Assembly (NCBI RefSeq): GCF_010093595.1
Contig: NW_022985441.1
Location: 868,132-932,131, forward strand
Length of the DNA stretch: 64,000 bases
Source: Mytilinidion resinicola
Taxonomy: Eukaryota; Ascomycota; Dothideomycetes; Mytilinidiales; Mytilinidiaceae
Direction of reading: 5' to 3'
The notes under the pieces were generated by a model that saw only the letters and a program-made list of their open reading frames with translations, was not told the DNA's origin and did not search any database. A program made the translations under genes and the position numbers. Shown here piece by piece: positions 43,262-54,506 of the stretch. The stretch's first letter is position 1; the number at the start of each line of letters is the position of its first letter.

Positions 43262-46200
43262 TGGGGACCTGGCGAGCCAGCGCTGCGCCGCGGTCGAGCT
43301 GCCGGCTTCAGCAAGCTTTGCGCTCGTCGAGGACGCGGGTGCAGGACTCGACAAGGCTGGTGGGCGAGCGAAAGGCGACGGGCGAATCAGGCAGCGCGCA
43401 GCAGGGCGAGGTGTTGTGGAGGGAGCGGCGGTTGCGGGCGGGCGAGCGTTAAGAAGCAGGACGGAGCAGCAGAGACGCAGCAGAGACGCAGCACGCAGCA
43501 CGCAGCACGGGACTGTTGGATGCAGGCAGCGGCGGGGACAAGGCTGGTGGGAGGGAGGGCTCTGGGGCTCTGCGCGTCGTCGTGTCGGATGGGGACAGTT
43601 GGTGACTTTCTTGTGCTGCCGTCGGCGGTGCTTGGCCTCTGGCCGCTTGGTCCTCACGCCAACGCCGCCGCCTCCTCTCCCACTCGCCCGCACTCGGGCC
43701 TCGAGCTGGGAACCCAATCCGTGCGCGACAGACGGCCGCCTGCAGTGCGCGTCCAATCACGACGGCGGCGGCGGCGTGCAGCGAGTGGCCCCGGGGTCGT
43801 AAGCGCCGTGGACGTCCTGGCGACGGCGTGCTCGCTCGTCTCGTCCATCCAGCATCCCAGGTCCAGCGCACCGGCGCAGGCTGGCGTTGACCAGCCACCA
43901 ACAGAACGGTGGAGGTTGATCGCGGGCCCAAGACAGTTGAAATCGCTGAAATCTCCGTCAACCTGACTCAACTGGCCTGTCGTCCGCCGCCGTGGGCACC
44001 AACACCGCGCTGGAACCGTGCTGGAGCCGTGGATGGCGGCTTCTCCGCAGCCTATCTCCCCGGGAACTTCGCGGGAGCTTCGCGGGCGCGTCACGGCTCC
44101 CTGCCATCACTTCCACAGCGCTGGGGGCGCCCTCAGGATCGTGGGCCGCTTTGGGACATGGCAGAAGGGCAGGCGTCGGCAGTTTCATCTGGTCTTTGCA
44201 GCCTGCATCATGCGGAGCTACTGCAGCAGGGCCGCTCTTCACATAGCCATCTGCGAAACGACTCCAACCTGGACGACCTCTCCCTTGCAGCAACTTTGCC
44301 CCGGCTGACTCTCGTCGGTGTGAGTGTCAGTGAGAGGAAACAGACCCGCAACCTACGTGGCCCTCTTGCGCCAAATGAAGGCAGGAACACTGTGCCGGAA
44401 TCTCAATAGACGCCGGAGCGCGTTGCGCGCATCAATCACACGGAGAGCGTGGCATATGCATGTCATTGATCGCCCACTCCTCCTGCACAAAGGCCAAGCA
44501 CCACTTCCTTCCGTCTCTAGGCTACTGCTGCTCCTTACAGTAACGGCATATGTTGGATGGGGGCCAGCATCAAGGCCATTGGTTTCTACCTGCTCTCTGG
44601 CCATCTGCTCGCCCAGAGCTCCGCTCCCAGGCAGTGAATGAGGCCGTGGGAGCTCCCTCCTTCTCACCGAGAGTCTTGCCTGGAGTGTGGCTAGGCGATT
44701 CACTGGCCGCACACAGGGGCTGTGCCGTCTTCACCGTTTCTTCCTCACCTTCGCGCTTATTTCCCGCGCCGCTGTGTTTCTGCGCCCCAATTGTGCAGAA
44801 GCGTATTAGCATCGTCACATCCGAGTCGTGTGGGTCTTGGAAATCTTCATCGCCTTGCTTCCACCACAACTCAGATGACAGCTAGGCTGCAGAAGGGGCC
44901 TGCCTTATCAAAATTAGCCCACCGCCCTTGTAAAAGCATAATCGACACTTCAGAAACAACGCCTCAATCTCCTCGGCTCCAAGGTTCCGAGCAAGGCCCA
45001 TCGCAGCGAAGCTGGAGTTCTAAGCGCCCAGGCCCATGTAAGTACCAACTCTGCTAACCCATTCGGTAATCTACAACATTCTCCGTCGAAATCCGAGCTC
45101 TCATCATGCGTTGCTCCTCATCCTAGGGAGAGACGTGTCCGCCTATGCCGCATTGACAAGGTTTCGGCAGCCGGATTGTGCGGTCCGGACTGTTTCTTGA
45201 CTTGGAGAGAGGGGCACTGACACTCTGAAGTAGCCCAGCACCAGCTACCCAAATATTGATCCCTTGTGGCAGCAATGGCGAGCTAGTACGCGTTCAGTGA
45301 CGTTCAAGTGTAGTTACACAACATACTAAAGTTCCTTTTACTTATTACTTCACTGACGAGATAGTTAACCGACAACAGCCGCCACAGGAGACCATGTGAA
45401 TATTTCCACTACTTTAGTATGCAGTCCCGTCTCTCGCCGTAAAACTTCACTCCTCCGCCACCAACATGCAGCAATGAATGTATGTGTCAGAGGCCACTAT
45501 TTCTTAAACTTCGACTATACCTTTCACAGGGCTGAAGTCCGTCCGTCGCTTCACTAGGACAGCACCTACAACCTTATGCCGCCAAGGCTGCAAAAGAGAT
45601 CGCTCGAGTTACACTACATGTAGACCGGTGACCTGACCAACTCCAACACTCACCACTGGCTTGCTTCTTTCATCCCGCCTCTGCATAACATAACGCAGAC
45701 AGACACCGCCACATCCAACTAAAAATCTAGGTGTCATTCATCCATCCGCTCACATCTCAACTTCGCCCGGCCGTCCGCTCTTGCATGAGCAGCTAAGCAC
45801 ACCGCGGGTTAGATAAGCGGTAGTCCAGGTCGCTTGTTGGAACAGAGATATGCGCTGTCTGCGGCGAGGTTCTCCTTCATCTGGACTCCCGACGCGGGAT
45901 GGAGGCGTCTGATAGTGGCGATCCACTTGGCGGTAGGGAGGCCAGCAAAGGTCAGCCCCCAGTCTCTAGGCCAGGAAAAGGCTGTTGAGGGCGAGTTGCC
46001 TCTTTACTCGAAAGGTTAGCATGAATGCTCTCTTCACTCGGTGCTCAAAGACTGTGTTACCTTGAAGTCATGACGTTGCAGGTCATCCATTCGAGGACGG
46101 TAGGGAGGAAAACTCATCCCAGGAGGAAAACTTGCTGCTGAGGAGAAGCATTCCATTTCCCACTTCGAACTCATGTCTTGCGTTTCAAGGAGCACAATGT

Positions 46201-46653
46201 CTAACAACACATCCTCTCGCTCTTTCGTCTACCAGAACCATCGGCGTTTGGGCTTTCACACACGTACTAACCAAAGGCAGAGACTTTCCCTTATCTTCGC
46301 CGTGGGGAGAATTTCACACAGCTAACAGTAGTGGATCAACAATACTATATGTCACAAAGATGCCCAGAACTACAATACGGTCCTTCAATTTCACGTACCG
46401 GTCCCGGACACGTTATCGAAGACCCGAGAAGCGAGGGAAGCACTTACTACATCATCTCATCAAGGGCTTACTTTGACTAGATATTTAAGTTCCCAATTGA
46501 ACGAGATCGAAACTTACACAACTATATATACAACCAACCAATCTTCACTCACCTACGAAATATTTACAGAAGAACCCGACCCTTCGTTCCCTCCTCCCCC
46601 CCTCTCCCCACCAACCCCTTTCCACTTCTTCCCTCCTTTCATACGCCCCTCCA
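43262..46653. other. Long gene-free, partly GC-rich region
   Basis: 3.4 kb without a supportable gene. Long overlapping frames at 43118-44409 exist on both strands but are arginine/alanine/glycine-rich, as GC-rich non-coding DNA gives. The first part is likely the leader and promoter of the DUF7624-type gene, the last part (46500-46653) the CT-rich 3' flank of the arabinanase. A plus-strand frame at 46132-46476 (114 codons) was considered weak. Confidence 0.4.
43466..43509. repeat. Short GC-rich tandem repeats
   Basis: Two copies of an 11-bp CAGCAGAGACG-type unit followed by three copies of CACGCAG-type heptamers. Confidence 0.75.
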
Positions 46654-47778
46654 CTATACGGTCGGCCACCCATTCACCCACGAAATCGTATTCCATCCAA
46701 ACACTTTATCCCCATCCGCATACCCAATCGTCGTATCCACATGATGATAGTACAGCACCGGGCCATACGTCGGATCATCATACACGCCCTGCCCGCCCGG
46801 CCCGTACACGGTGCCATGGCTCGCCAGCACCACCGTCCCCCCGCCAGCCGTACACGCAACCCCGTTTTTATCAACCTGCATGAAAGCCGTCAGCGGGGAC
46901 CGTCCGTAACTCGCCTCTCGAATAAAACGCATATATTATATCATAACAGGGGGAAACTTACGAATCCGCCCGTCGCGGAGCTGCTGCGGCACACCATGAC
47001 GCTATACTCGGCCCCCTTCGCGGGGCGGTCGGTGTCGTACCCGCAGCAGATCCCCCGCGAGAAGAAGAGGTAGTAGTACCCCCCATGGCTGAACATGTAC
47101 GAGCCCTCCATCGCATGCGTGCCGCTCGCGTTGAACGCGATATTGTAGCTGCTCCCCGCCGTCTTCGTCGGCGTGGCGGCCAGCGGCGCTTGGTAGATGT
47201 CGTGCCAGAAGGAGCCGAAGTTGAGGTAGTAGCCGCTGCCCACGGCGACGAGGTTCGGGTCGATGGCGTTGTAGTTCTTGGAGGAGGAGGAGGCGATGCC
47301 GGTGGCGCCGCGGTCGGTCCAGGAGCCGGCGTCGAGCGTGGGCGAGGTGGCGAGGCCGATGGCGGAGTTTTGCGAGCCGAAGCTGGATACGGAGTAGTAG
47401 AGGTAGTAGGTGCTGCCAACGAGGTGGACGTCGGGGGCCTGGTGGTGAGAGGTTAGCTACACTTGCTGGGGGTTCGAGAGGATGAGAGGTGTTTGGACTA
47501 CTCACCCAGAGGTCAGTGTTCCCCGTCAGGTCGATCTTGGAGCCGCCGGAGAGCACGACGCCGTTGTAGGTCCAGGGGCCTACGATGGCGGGAGCGGTGT
47601 AGATTGAAAGGCCGCCACCCGTGGAGAAGCGGAAGTAGGTCCCATCGGATGACCTGCGGATTAGAGAGGGGTCGTGCGAGTTGTTGCAGATGCCGGAGCA
47701 GGCGCCTGGGTTTGCGTAGGCGTTGGCGGAGGAAAGGAAGATGAGCGCTGTCGTGATGAGGGTGGATAGGAACTTCAT
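46654..47778 (-). CDS. abnA: Secreted arabinan endo-1,5-alpha-L-arabinosidase (GH43)
   Basis: Exons 47778-47506, 47438-46962 and 46875-46654 encode 323 residues, the length of fungal AbnA. A signal peptide is clear ([20 protein letters not shown], cleavage near residue 20). The GH43 catalytic residues are present: base Asp36 in NNSHDPSLI, pKa-modulating Asp151 in NAIDPNL and acid Glu202 in HAMEGSYMF. The typical TGNTDLW-APDVH junction is split by intron 1. The enzyme cuts alpha-1,5-linked arabinan side chains of pectin outside the cell. A TATA-like stretch lies about 80 bp upstream (near 47860). Such genes are usually induced by arabinose or pectin through AraR/XlnR-type regulators; xlnR lies 34 kb away. 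It is tandem with nothing related. Assignment is secure. Confidence 0.95.
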
Positions 47779-48836
47779 GGTGCAAGAAAATAATATGAAC
47801 TTTTACTAAGAGAAGAGGCGCATGACAAAGGAAGAAAGGGAACGTTGAAATAGACTATATGTATACAATTTGAACTAGTTGAACGGATGAGACGGAAGAC
47901 CGCGATCTGCCATCATGAGAGCAAAAGGTTAGTTCCTATAGTTCAGATTGCATTGAACGGAGAAAAGGTGTATAGAGGTGGGGTCTGATGGTTAGCGTCC
48001 CGTTTCGTTGTAATTATTCTGTGCCTGTCAGGCCCTTTGGTAGTCCTTTCCCAATTTGACTTGTCCGACCATCAGATTAGTCGTCAGCGAGGAGGTTGCC
48101 ACCAATGTGCGACCATGCGAGGGGTCAAATAACAGTTGATACTCAAGGTTTGGAGCCCTAGTTGTTTGCGGGGTGAGGTGGATCAGGGCTGGACAGAATG
48201 TCTCGTGAAAAAGTGCTGATTGGAGGAATTCGATTCGGAGAAAAGATATCGCAGCTCTTTGTGCAGCCTTAATGCACTGCTAGGGTATTTCAACTGCCGT
48301 TGAGATATCTTGATGAAAAGCCGAGTTACGGCAAGTGTACCCACTCTCGGCCTCGTTTCGTTTGAGATGAGTTGAAACAAGCCGAGGATAGTGCTTGAAT
48401 CATGCATCATGCGTGATATCAGAGCATTTCCAAGCAGGAGAAAGTATCATCAGTAACTGATTATCATATAACAGTTTGTACAGAACAAAATACTTCCAAT
48501 GACAAGTTGGCAATGCTGCAAGCCACCTCGAAATTGGTGTGACAAAGGGAGCCAATTAACCGAACTGATGAATTAGATGATGAGGTGGAGTTATCATCTC
48601 ACAGTACATATCATACTGACGCGCACATTTCATACCGGATCCAAGTCTTCTGGCGCGCTCTTCCTTTCACCGCTTTCAGATCCAGTACTACCCAGGACGC
48701 TACCCGGCTCTCGCTTCTTCGCTACGGCATAGTTGCTCTGATATGGTGACTGAGTTGCCTACGAGCTAGAGAACCCGTCCAATCCACCCACATTCAATTC
48801 ACATTGAAGTAATGCGCTGGAGCACCCCTGACCGTC
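47779..48836. other. Intergenic region
   Basis: About 1.06 kb: promoter of the arabinanase and 3' flank of the amidohydrolase. No gene seen; a 75-codon minus-strand frame at 48183-48410 has no support. Confidence 0.4.
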
Positions 48837-49889
48837 TCAAAATAATCGCAAAACTCTCGCAGCATTCCCTCCCATGATCATATCGTATTCGTCCGTCCCT
48901 CCGGAGGTATCTCCAACCGCCTTGACATTCGTCTTGACACTAGCTGGCGGAAACAGAGGATGATCGGTGCCAAACATGACTCTGTCTACTCCGCTGGCTT
49001 CAATGGCTGCCTTCAAACCAATCTTGTCAAAAATAACAGAATTCAGATATAGGTTGTTCTTTAAAATATCCCACACAGTCCTGCGATCTGACTTCAGCTT
49101 CCCTTCCGCCGCCAACACCCTGTCATGCTCGATGCAGCTCTCGATTCGACCCGCGAGGAACGGCAGCGTACCCCCAGCGTGAGACACAATAATCTGAAGA
49201 TTGGGGACTTTCTCGAAGATACCAGCCAGTATCATCCGTACAAGGCCAATGGTGGTCTCCATTGGGAATCCAAGAGACACAGCGGGTACCTGGCCATAGG
49301 AGCCACAACATGGGCCCCATACCGAAGATGGCAGTCCGTGATGCGGATGTAAGAATACTGGCATGCATATCTCTTCCGCTGCTTGGAAGACTGGGACGAG
49401 TTTTTCATCGTCCAGACCCTCCCCGAGGCCTCCGGGTCCTAGGATAATGCCTCGCACATGGGAAGCAGCTTGGAGCCGAAAGATCTCCGCAACAATCACA
49501 TTCGTCGGTGCACTCAAAGGAAGCGCTGCAAAGAAGAATAGCCGACCTGGGTAAGTCTTGCAAAGCTCATTTGTGGAGTCATTTATCGTTTTGGCCACAT
49601 CCCCGGCCGTCTCTGACGGAAGAAAGTCGAGCCATGGATTGCCAAGTGAGAGGACCGATATGTCGATTCCGTGCTCGTCCATAAACGCAATTTTTGTGGA
49701 AATGTCGTATAGCAGAGGGGTCATGGGCTTGCCATTCTCACCCGCTCGGTTGACGAGCCGGAGCTCGTTTGTGTCTGGGTTTGATCGAACGCATGGAACT
49801 TCTGTGCGGTCTCTGAGGAGGTCGATATAGAGGTTAGGATATAGGTGGCTATGAACATCAACAACGGGCGACTTCGAGCTCTGCGTCAT
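48837..49889 (-). CDS. Amidohydrolase_2 family decarboxylase (ACMSD-like)
   Basis: A single uninterrupted exon of 350 residues. It has the metal-binding pattern of the amidohydrolase-related family of aminocarboxymuconate-semialdehyde decarboxylase: His13/His15 in DVHSHLYP, His181/183/184 in FLHPHHG, His237 in SHAGGTLPF and Asp309/His310 in FGTDHPLF. No signal peptide. These zinc enzymes remove CO2 from aromatic or muconate-type acids (ACMS, resorcylate, 2,3-dihydroxybenzoate, 5-carboxyvanillate) without an organic cofactor. The start sits 426 bp from that of a divergent FAD monooxygenase, with a perfect palindrome between them, so they are likely co-regulated. It could instead hydrolyse a ring or lactone, as some relatives do. 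The substrate is inferred only by context. Confidence 0.88.
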   Translation of the reverse strand: MTQSSKSPVVDVHSHLYPNLYIDLLRDRTEVPCVRSNPDTNELRLVNRAGENGKPMTPLLYDISTKIAFMDEHGIDISVLSLGNPWLDFLPSETAGDVAKTINDSTNELCKTYPGRLFFFAALPLSAPTNVIVAEIFRLQAASHVRGIILGPGGLGEGLDDEKLVPVFQAAEEICMPVFLHPHHGLPSSVWGPCCGSYGQVPAVSLGFPMETTIGLVRMILAGIFEKVPNLQIIVSHAGGTLPFLAGRIESCIEHDRVLAAEGKLKSDRRTVWDILKNNLYLNSVIFDKIGLKAAIEASGVDRVMFGTDHPLFPPASVKTNVKAVGDTSGGTDEYDMIMGGNAARVLRLF

Positions 49890-50315
49890 TTCAAGACTGC
49901 GAATTGCTTTCTTAACGGAGAACGCGAGAGACTCATCGCCACTTGAGCCTCAAACCAATATATTCTAATCCTCCAAGATTATCGATAAGCATCCAAGCAT
50001 CCGACGACCCGTATGTTATACTAGGATGCCGGTATAAACCTAGGTAGGCATTACACATCTAACGGCACTAGCTGCCCGCTATTCTAAGCGCCACTACTGC
50101 CCCTCACTCAGTCTGCTATCGGCCGATAGCCGTCTTCGGTTACAAGCATGCGGATCCAACTGCCATTCCGCGGATGCAGGTATCCTTGCTTAACGCAGGG
50201 CAAGTTGCATCTCACATACACGTGATAGGCGGCGATATTTGGTTCATTTATTCCTAGCTCTATCTCTGCTGCGCTTCCCAATAATTCCTTTAATCACTCC
50301 CACTTTGTCCCTACA
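49890..50315. promoter_or_regulatory. Shared divergent promoter of amidohydrolase and FAD monooxygenase
   Basis: A 426-bp region between divergent start codons. It contains the 16-bp perfect palindrome at 50115-50130, the segment AGCCGTCTTCGGTTACAAGC at 50128-50147 and a CCGCGG at about 50168. CGG-containing palindromes are the usual binding form for Zn2Cys6 dimers. Confidence 0.6.
50115..50130. promoter_or_regulatory. Perfect palindrome, candidate Zn2Cys6 site
   Basis: GCTATCGGCCGATAGC reads identically on both strands, with a CGGCCG core. It sits almost midway between the two divergent genes. Confidence 0.55.
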
Positions 50316-51596
50316 ATGGTGCAAAACGCAAAAGGTCCCTTCCATGTTGCAATAATCGGTGCAGGTATCGGCGGCCTCGCGTTGGCAATTGGCCTTGTAC
50401 GTCAAAATGTTCAGTTCACACTATATGAGAGTGCTGGGGAGTACGCTACGGTGGGCGCGGGCGTTGGGCTAGGGCCAAATGCCTTGAAGAGTATGGACTT
50501 GATCGATCCCATGTTACGGGGCTTGTATAACAACGTTTCCACGGGGAATCTAAAACCAGAGAAGAAGAATGTTATGATGGAAGCTTTGCTTCTTGAAGAG
50601 GGCTTCGGTGAGAAGCAGGGATGGATGGGAGGAGAGTGGGGATCGCCAACTTTCGAACGGACGAGCGCGCATCGAAAAGCATTGCTCGATATAATGACGA
50701 GTCTGATCCCTCGAGACACAGTCAAGTTCAACAAGCGAGTAACAAATATCCAACAAAACAATGGAAGGGTCTTCATCACCTTTCAAGACGGTGAGGTCGT
50801 TGAGACTGACACAGCGATTGGTTGTGACGGCGTCAAGGGCTTCACAAGAGGTGCAGTTCTCGGATCCAGATATCCGGATCTGGTAAATCCACAGTACTCC
50901 CACAGGTATCTCTACCGAGCCATCGCGCCCATGGAAGACGCAAAGCGCATCCTCGGAGACCGCGCCACAGACGCAGCCATGTTCATGGGACCCGGCATGA
51001 ATTGGTCTATCTACCCTATCTCGAAAGGGACAGAAGTCAACCTTGTTGCATTCAAGCAGGACCCCAGGGGCGCCTGGCCATACAAAGAATACACCCACCA
51101 AGTCGATCTCCAGACCATGTTGTCCGATTTCGAAGGCATAGACTCTCGCCTCCTCAAGCTCTTGGAGCTGTACGCAAAACCTATCCAGTGGTCCCTCCAC
51201 CACCACATCACCACACCAACCTACTACAACGCCCATGTCGCCCTCCTCGGCGACTCCGCACACGCCACGGGCCCGCATCAAGCCGCCGGCGCGGGCCAGT
51301 GTCTCGAAGACGCCCTGGTCATGTCGCGCCTACTCGGCCTCGTCAAGCGCGCTGCTGATCTGCCCACGGCCTTCCGCATCTTCGACTTCCTGCGGAGGCC
51401 GCGTGCGCAGAAGATCGTGCAGACGAGCTATGATGCTGGGGAGATTTATACCTTTGCGTACCCAGAGACGGGGAGCGATATGGCGAAGGTGACGGCGAAT
51501 TGTAATAAGCGGTTTCAGTGGATCTGGGAGCATGATCTTGAGGCTGATGTGAGGGTCGCGGAGAAGATGTTCAGGATGGAGACGGGGGATGTGTGA
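50316..51596 (+). CDS. FAD-dependent aromatic monooxygenase (salicylate hydroxylase-like)
   Basis: A single exon of 426 residues, normal for group A flavoprotein hydroxylases. The three signatures are visible: the FAD-binding GAGIGGLALA near residues 15-24, the DG motif in AIGCDGVKG (about 168-176) and the second FAD motif LLGDSAHATGPHQAAGAGQ (about 310-328). NAD(P)H-dependent hydroxylation, sometimes with decarboxylation, of an aromatic or pyridine carboxylic acid is the expected reaction. It resembles salicylate 1-hydroxylase and 6-hydroxynicotinate 3-monooxygenase; nothing visible decides between them. It is cytosolic by lack of a signal. Divergent from the ACMSD-like amidohydrolase, it is probably part of the catabolic cluster that ends with the regulator at 59868. 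Confidence 0.93.
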   Translation: MVQNAKGPFHVAIIGAGIGGLALAIGLVRQNVQFTLYESAGEYATVGAGVGLGPNALKSMDLIDPMLRGLYNNVSTGNLKPEKKNVMMEALLLEEGFGEKQGWMGGEWGSPTFERTSAHRKALLDIMTSLIPRDTVKFNKRVTNIQQNNGRVFITFQDGEVVETDTAIGCDGVKGFTRGAVLGSRYPDLVNPQYSHRYLYRAIAPMEDAKRILGDRATDAAMFMGPGMNWSIYPISKGTEVNLVAFKQDPRGAWPYKEYTHQVDLQTMLSDFEGIDSRLLKLLELYAKPIQWSLHHHITTPTYYNAHVALLGDSAHATGPHQAAGAGQCLEDALVMSRLLGLVKRAADLPTAFRIFDFLRRPRAQKIVQTSYDAGEIYTFAYPETGSDMAKVTANCNKRFQWIWEHDLEADVRVAEKMFRMETGDV

Positions 51597-51999
51597 AATT
51601 GAGAGTCGTGAGGTTAGGTCAGTGGGTGGGTGAGGTGGCTAGTCTTATGGTGTTGAGGCATGGGGAGGGAGCGGGTTGATGGAGACGGGACTTGAGCATG
51701 GCTGTGTGCTATTGAGTTGTAGGGCTAGTGTAGGATTTGTATACGCATGGCATTTTCTATTGCATTTACGGTTGTTGTGCCTGAAACATAGCTGGCAATA
51801 CTAATCTATATACGCCTTAGGATTAACAACACGATGCAATCGCCCGGACAGGTTCTTGGAATTCCAAGCCAAAGAGAGTCCCTAGGGGCTACTCAAGGCG
51901 GAAGAGTGATAAGTAATTAACTTATCAGGGGCCTGCGGGCGACTGATTGGTTTCCAACGCCGCTCATCCGCATCCCTCAGCATCGCAAACCTATCAACA
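51597..51999. other. 3' flank of the monooxygenase
   Basis: No gene seen in about 400 bp. It carries the monooxygenase 3' region and the upstream region of the next candidate. Confidence 0.4.
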
Positions 52000-52936
52000 A
52001 TGTCCGTGCCGCCAAACGCGAAATCGTCCCAAACTACCAAATCAATTCGCTGGTTCATCCAACAGCTGGAGAAGGTGAAAGAGACATTTGACGACAAAAC
52101 ATCCATGTTACCAGCTTATCAACACGCGCCATTTGATAAGTGTCATCAATTAATAAAAGAAAGATCCGACATCTTCGACAGTGGGGACAAGCCAACAGTC
52201 AAGACGGACGCGAGCGCGCATTCTTTTAGCAGATGTTTTCTCACAACTGGGACCTGACATTTTCCTATTATGCACTTTGGCAACGTCAATCACCCACTTG
52301 GCCTCTGTGACACAGAAAGGCCTCATTGCGGGCCTGCGAGGCTGGTGGGAAGATACGTCACACCCACTAGGATTGACAGCTGTCGCAAGCCAACTCTGCG
52401 AAACGTATTCAATCAAATTGTTACTTTTTCCGCCTCGGAAGCGTCCTATCTCAGAGGTTTCTGCGGCCGTTGGTAGGAGAGATACTCAATAATAGGGAAA
52501 ATATAAAACTAATATTCAAATAGACTCTGCGTCACCACAGACCGGACACAGTTCTCTAGAGCAGCATATGCTAGAGCACATACACACCGATGTTACATAG
52601 AATACCGAACAAGCTCAGACAAAATCTCAGGATGGGCGCAGTATATCGAGCTTGGTTCCCAAGACTATCCACTCGATTCAAGCTCAGCCAGCAGGAGAAG
52701 GTGCGCATGATGATCCCTGTTATGCTTTTGTCATTGACTTTTTTTCAGGGCGACTTACCGGGAAAGTTTATAAACTTACCATGTTAGATGCTATTAAAGC
52801 TATCGTATCTAGTGAAGTTGATGGTGACATATTTTTGACCGTTCCAGTGTATCAGACTAACTCCCCATTCATAACTGTTTCGATCACAGATAAAGGTATC
52901 AGACAAATTGTATCCAAACGTCCACGAATCATGTAA
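52000..52936 (+). CDS. Unresolved multi-exon small gene candidate or gene remnant
   Basis: Three plus-strand pieces look coding, but I could not join them with certainty. The first begins at ATG 52000 with a good context (ACAATGTCC) and reads SIRWFIQQLEKVKETFDDK. The second (about 52200-52492) reads ADVFSQLGPDIFLLC and GLIAGLRGWWEDTSHPLGL. The third (about 52510-52936) reads YAFVIDFFSGRLTGKVYK and LTMLDAIKAIVSSEVDGDI and is crossed by TAG at 52597-52599, which could be an acceptor. A GTGAAA donor near 52076 with a CAACAG acceptor near 52198 would join the first two. No domain is recognised. It lies between catabolic enzymes and converges on the small minus-strand gene at 52957-53340. Confidence 0.3.
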
Positions 52937-52956
52937 TTAACATATAAAAAAAATCT

Positions 52957-53340
52957 TTATATCTTCATGACACGGCCTACTTGAGGAGATCCAGTGCAAA
53001 GATACGTCCAGTCATCCTGCCAGGGGACAATCACTAAATTGGGTTTCGCATCCATCCCGACCATGTCCACGTAATCATCATTCTGTTTTTGATATATCCT
53101 AATTGAACCCCAAGCATTACGCAGATCGACCACTATAGCCACAGTCCCCTCCCGGAGTGTTACGTCGTCGCCATCCTGATGTGTCGTCCAGGTCGGTTCT
53201 GAACAGTCGTATTTGGTCTAGGATATCAGTTTAATATCTGAAGAATATATGGCTTATGGCGTGGCCTTCACGATGTCCTTGCATTTCTCTGCTATTTTCA
53301 CCCCTGCAGACTCCACAGTCGGAATTTTAGTTGCTCCCAT
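52957..53340 (-). CDS. Small orphan protein, 109 residues
   Basis: Exon 1 (53340-53272, MGATKIPTVESAGVKIAEK) and exon 2 (53217-52957) join in frame through a 54-nt intron with a GTGAAG donor, a perfect ACTGAT branch site and a CCTAG acceptor. Exon 2 has the look of a beta-rich soluble protein (TVAIVVDLRNAWGSIRIYQ, NLVIVPWQDDWTYLCTG). No signal peptide, no membrane segment, three cysteines. The family is not recognised. It sits inside the catabolic cluster and ends 20 bp from the end of a plus-strand candidate, so the two converge. It could be an unannotated orphan; conservation or transcripts would decide. Confidence 0.5.
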
Positions 53341-54506
53341 GATCGAGTCTCTAATCACGAGACGGCAACTGTTGCAGGCAGTTCTCCGAGCGCACCAGAA
53401 AGGTGCAAAGGAGATTTATGCGTAGATCTCGAGGTCGCTCTAAAGCGCAGATGCGTAGAACCGTGGTGGGCCGCAATGGCCATGCAAGTGGGAGGATAAC
53501 AATCAACAGGAGAAGAATCCAGCGCAGGTTCGTGAGGGGGGACAAAAGCTACAATTCGTGCAGAGAATGTCAGCAACCTCATACTTGGAGGGGTACGTCG
53601 TTTGATAGTCACCCTGATGACTCGAAAAAGCGCAGCCCGTCGGTCGCAGCGTATCAAGCAGATACAAAGTCGAGTGAGAGTGGAGTGTGCCACAGGCCCT
53701 CACTGAGGGAGAAGGACGGACTTGCGCAAAGAGATGTGTCCTTGAGTTGATAGAAGTTTATAGCTGCTCCAACATTGGTGCCTGACAGATGCGCCTGCTT
53801 GCGACATACCTTTGTAGTTTGCCCCACTATTGAGGCCACAACTTGTCACGTGGACGCGACCGATCGGCATGGCCCGCGCTGCGTTCAACTTTTTGTCACG
53901 ACAGCAGCTATCGTAACGTCGCCATCGCAAACTCGTCACTGGGCTCCTCACCTTCCGGTAGGCGCGCCGAGCCTGTTGACCAGCACTCCGCCAGCACCTT
54001 TCATCGCTCAAGAGCACTCTCCGACTCTCTAAATAACACCTGCTAAGTGTCACCGGGCCTTCTCGAAGACCTTATTCATCTTGGTCACCAGCTTGCTATC
54101 TAATTCAGCGCTCATCTCTGATGAGAGATCCGATAGGCGTCCGGTCTGGGTGGACGGTAGGGCTGTAGTACCACAAGCTAAATCGATCACCACAGGGGAC
54201 TACTAGTTGGGGAAATAGCGGCGCTTAATATGATTTTAGTTGTCGAGCACGATAGGCTCCGCGGGGATGGATTATGGATAGCAGTTAGCCGTTAGGCTTT
54301 GTCACGTGAAGTCTGACCACTACATCTCAAGTGCTTATAAACGTGGATCTGGATTATCCTTACATCTATGCCATTCACATAGCATCCCACAGATATCCAG
54401 GCTCTCTCTCGCTCAAAAGATTCAGCTCAAATGAGGGATATAAAAAGCATTTCTGAATCGACAAACTCCAAGTACGCCTGCCATTCTATAGCCCTCCACT
54501 TTGTTT
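53341..54506. other. Gene-free stretch inside the cluster
   Basis: About 1.2 kb without a supportable gene; overlapping frames at 53355-54053 are Arg/Ser-rich and frame-shadow-like. It contains the 3' flank of the transporter. Confidence 0.4.

Noticed and set aside
43118..43966. Open frame of 282 codons on the plus strand, with another of about 205 codons on the opposite strand
   Set aside because: The composition is Arg/Ala/Gly/Ser as expected from GC-rich DNA. The start of the plus frame lies inside exons of the DUF7624-type gene; only its first exon (43261-43143) on the minus strand was accepted.
46132..46476. A 114-codon plus-strand frame
   Set aside because: No intron, motif or neighbour support. 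It lies in the 3' flank region of the arabinanase.
50550..51281. A 243-codon minus-strand frame
   Set aside because: It is antisense to the FAD monooxygenase and has no motifs.
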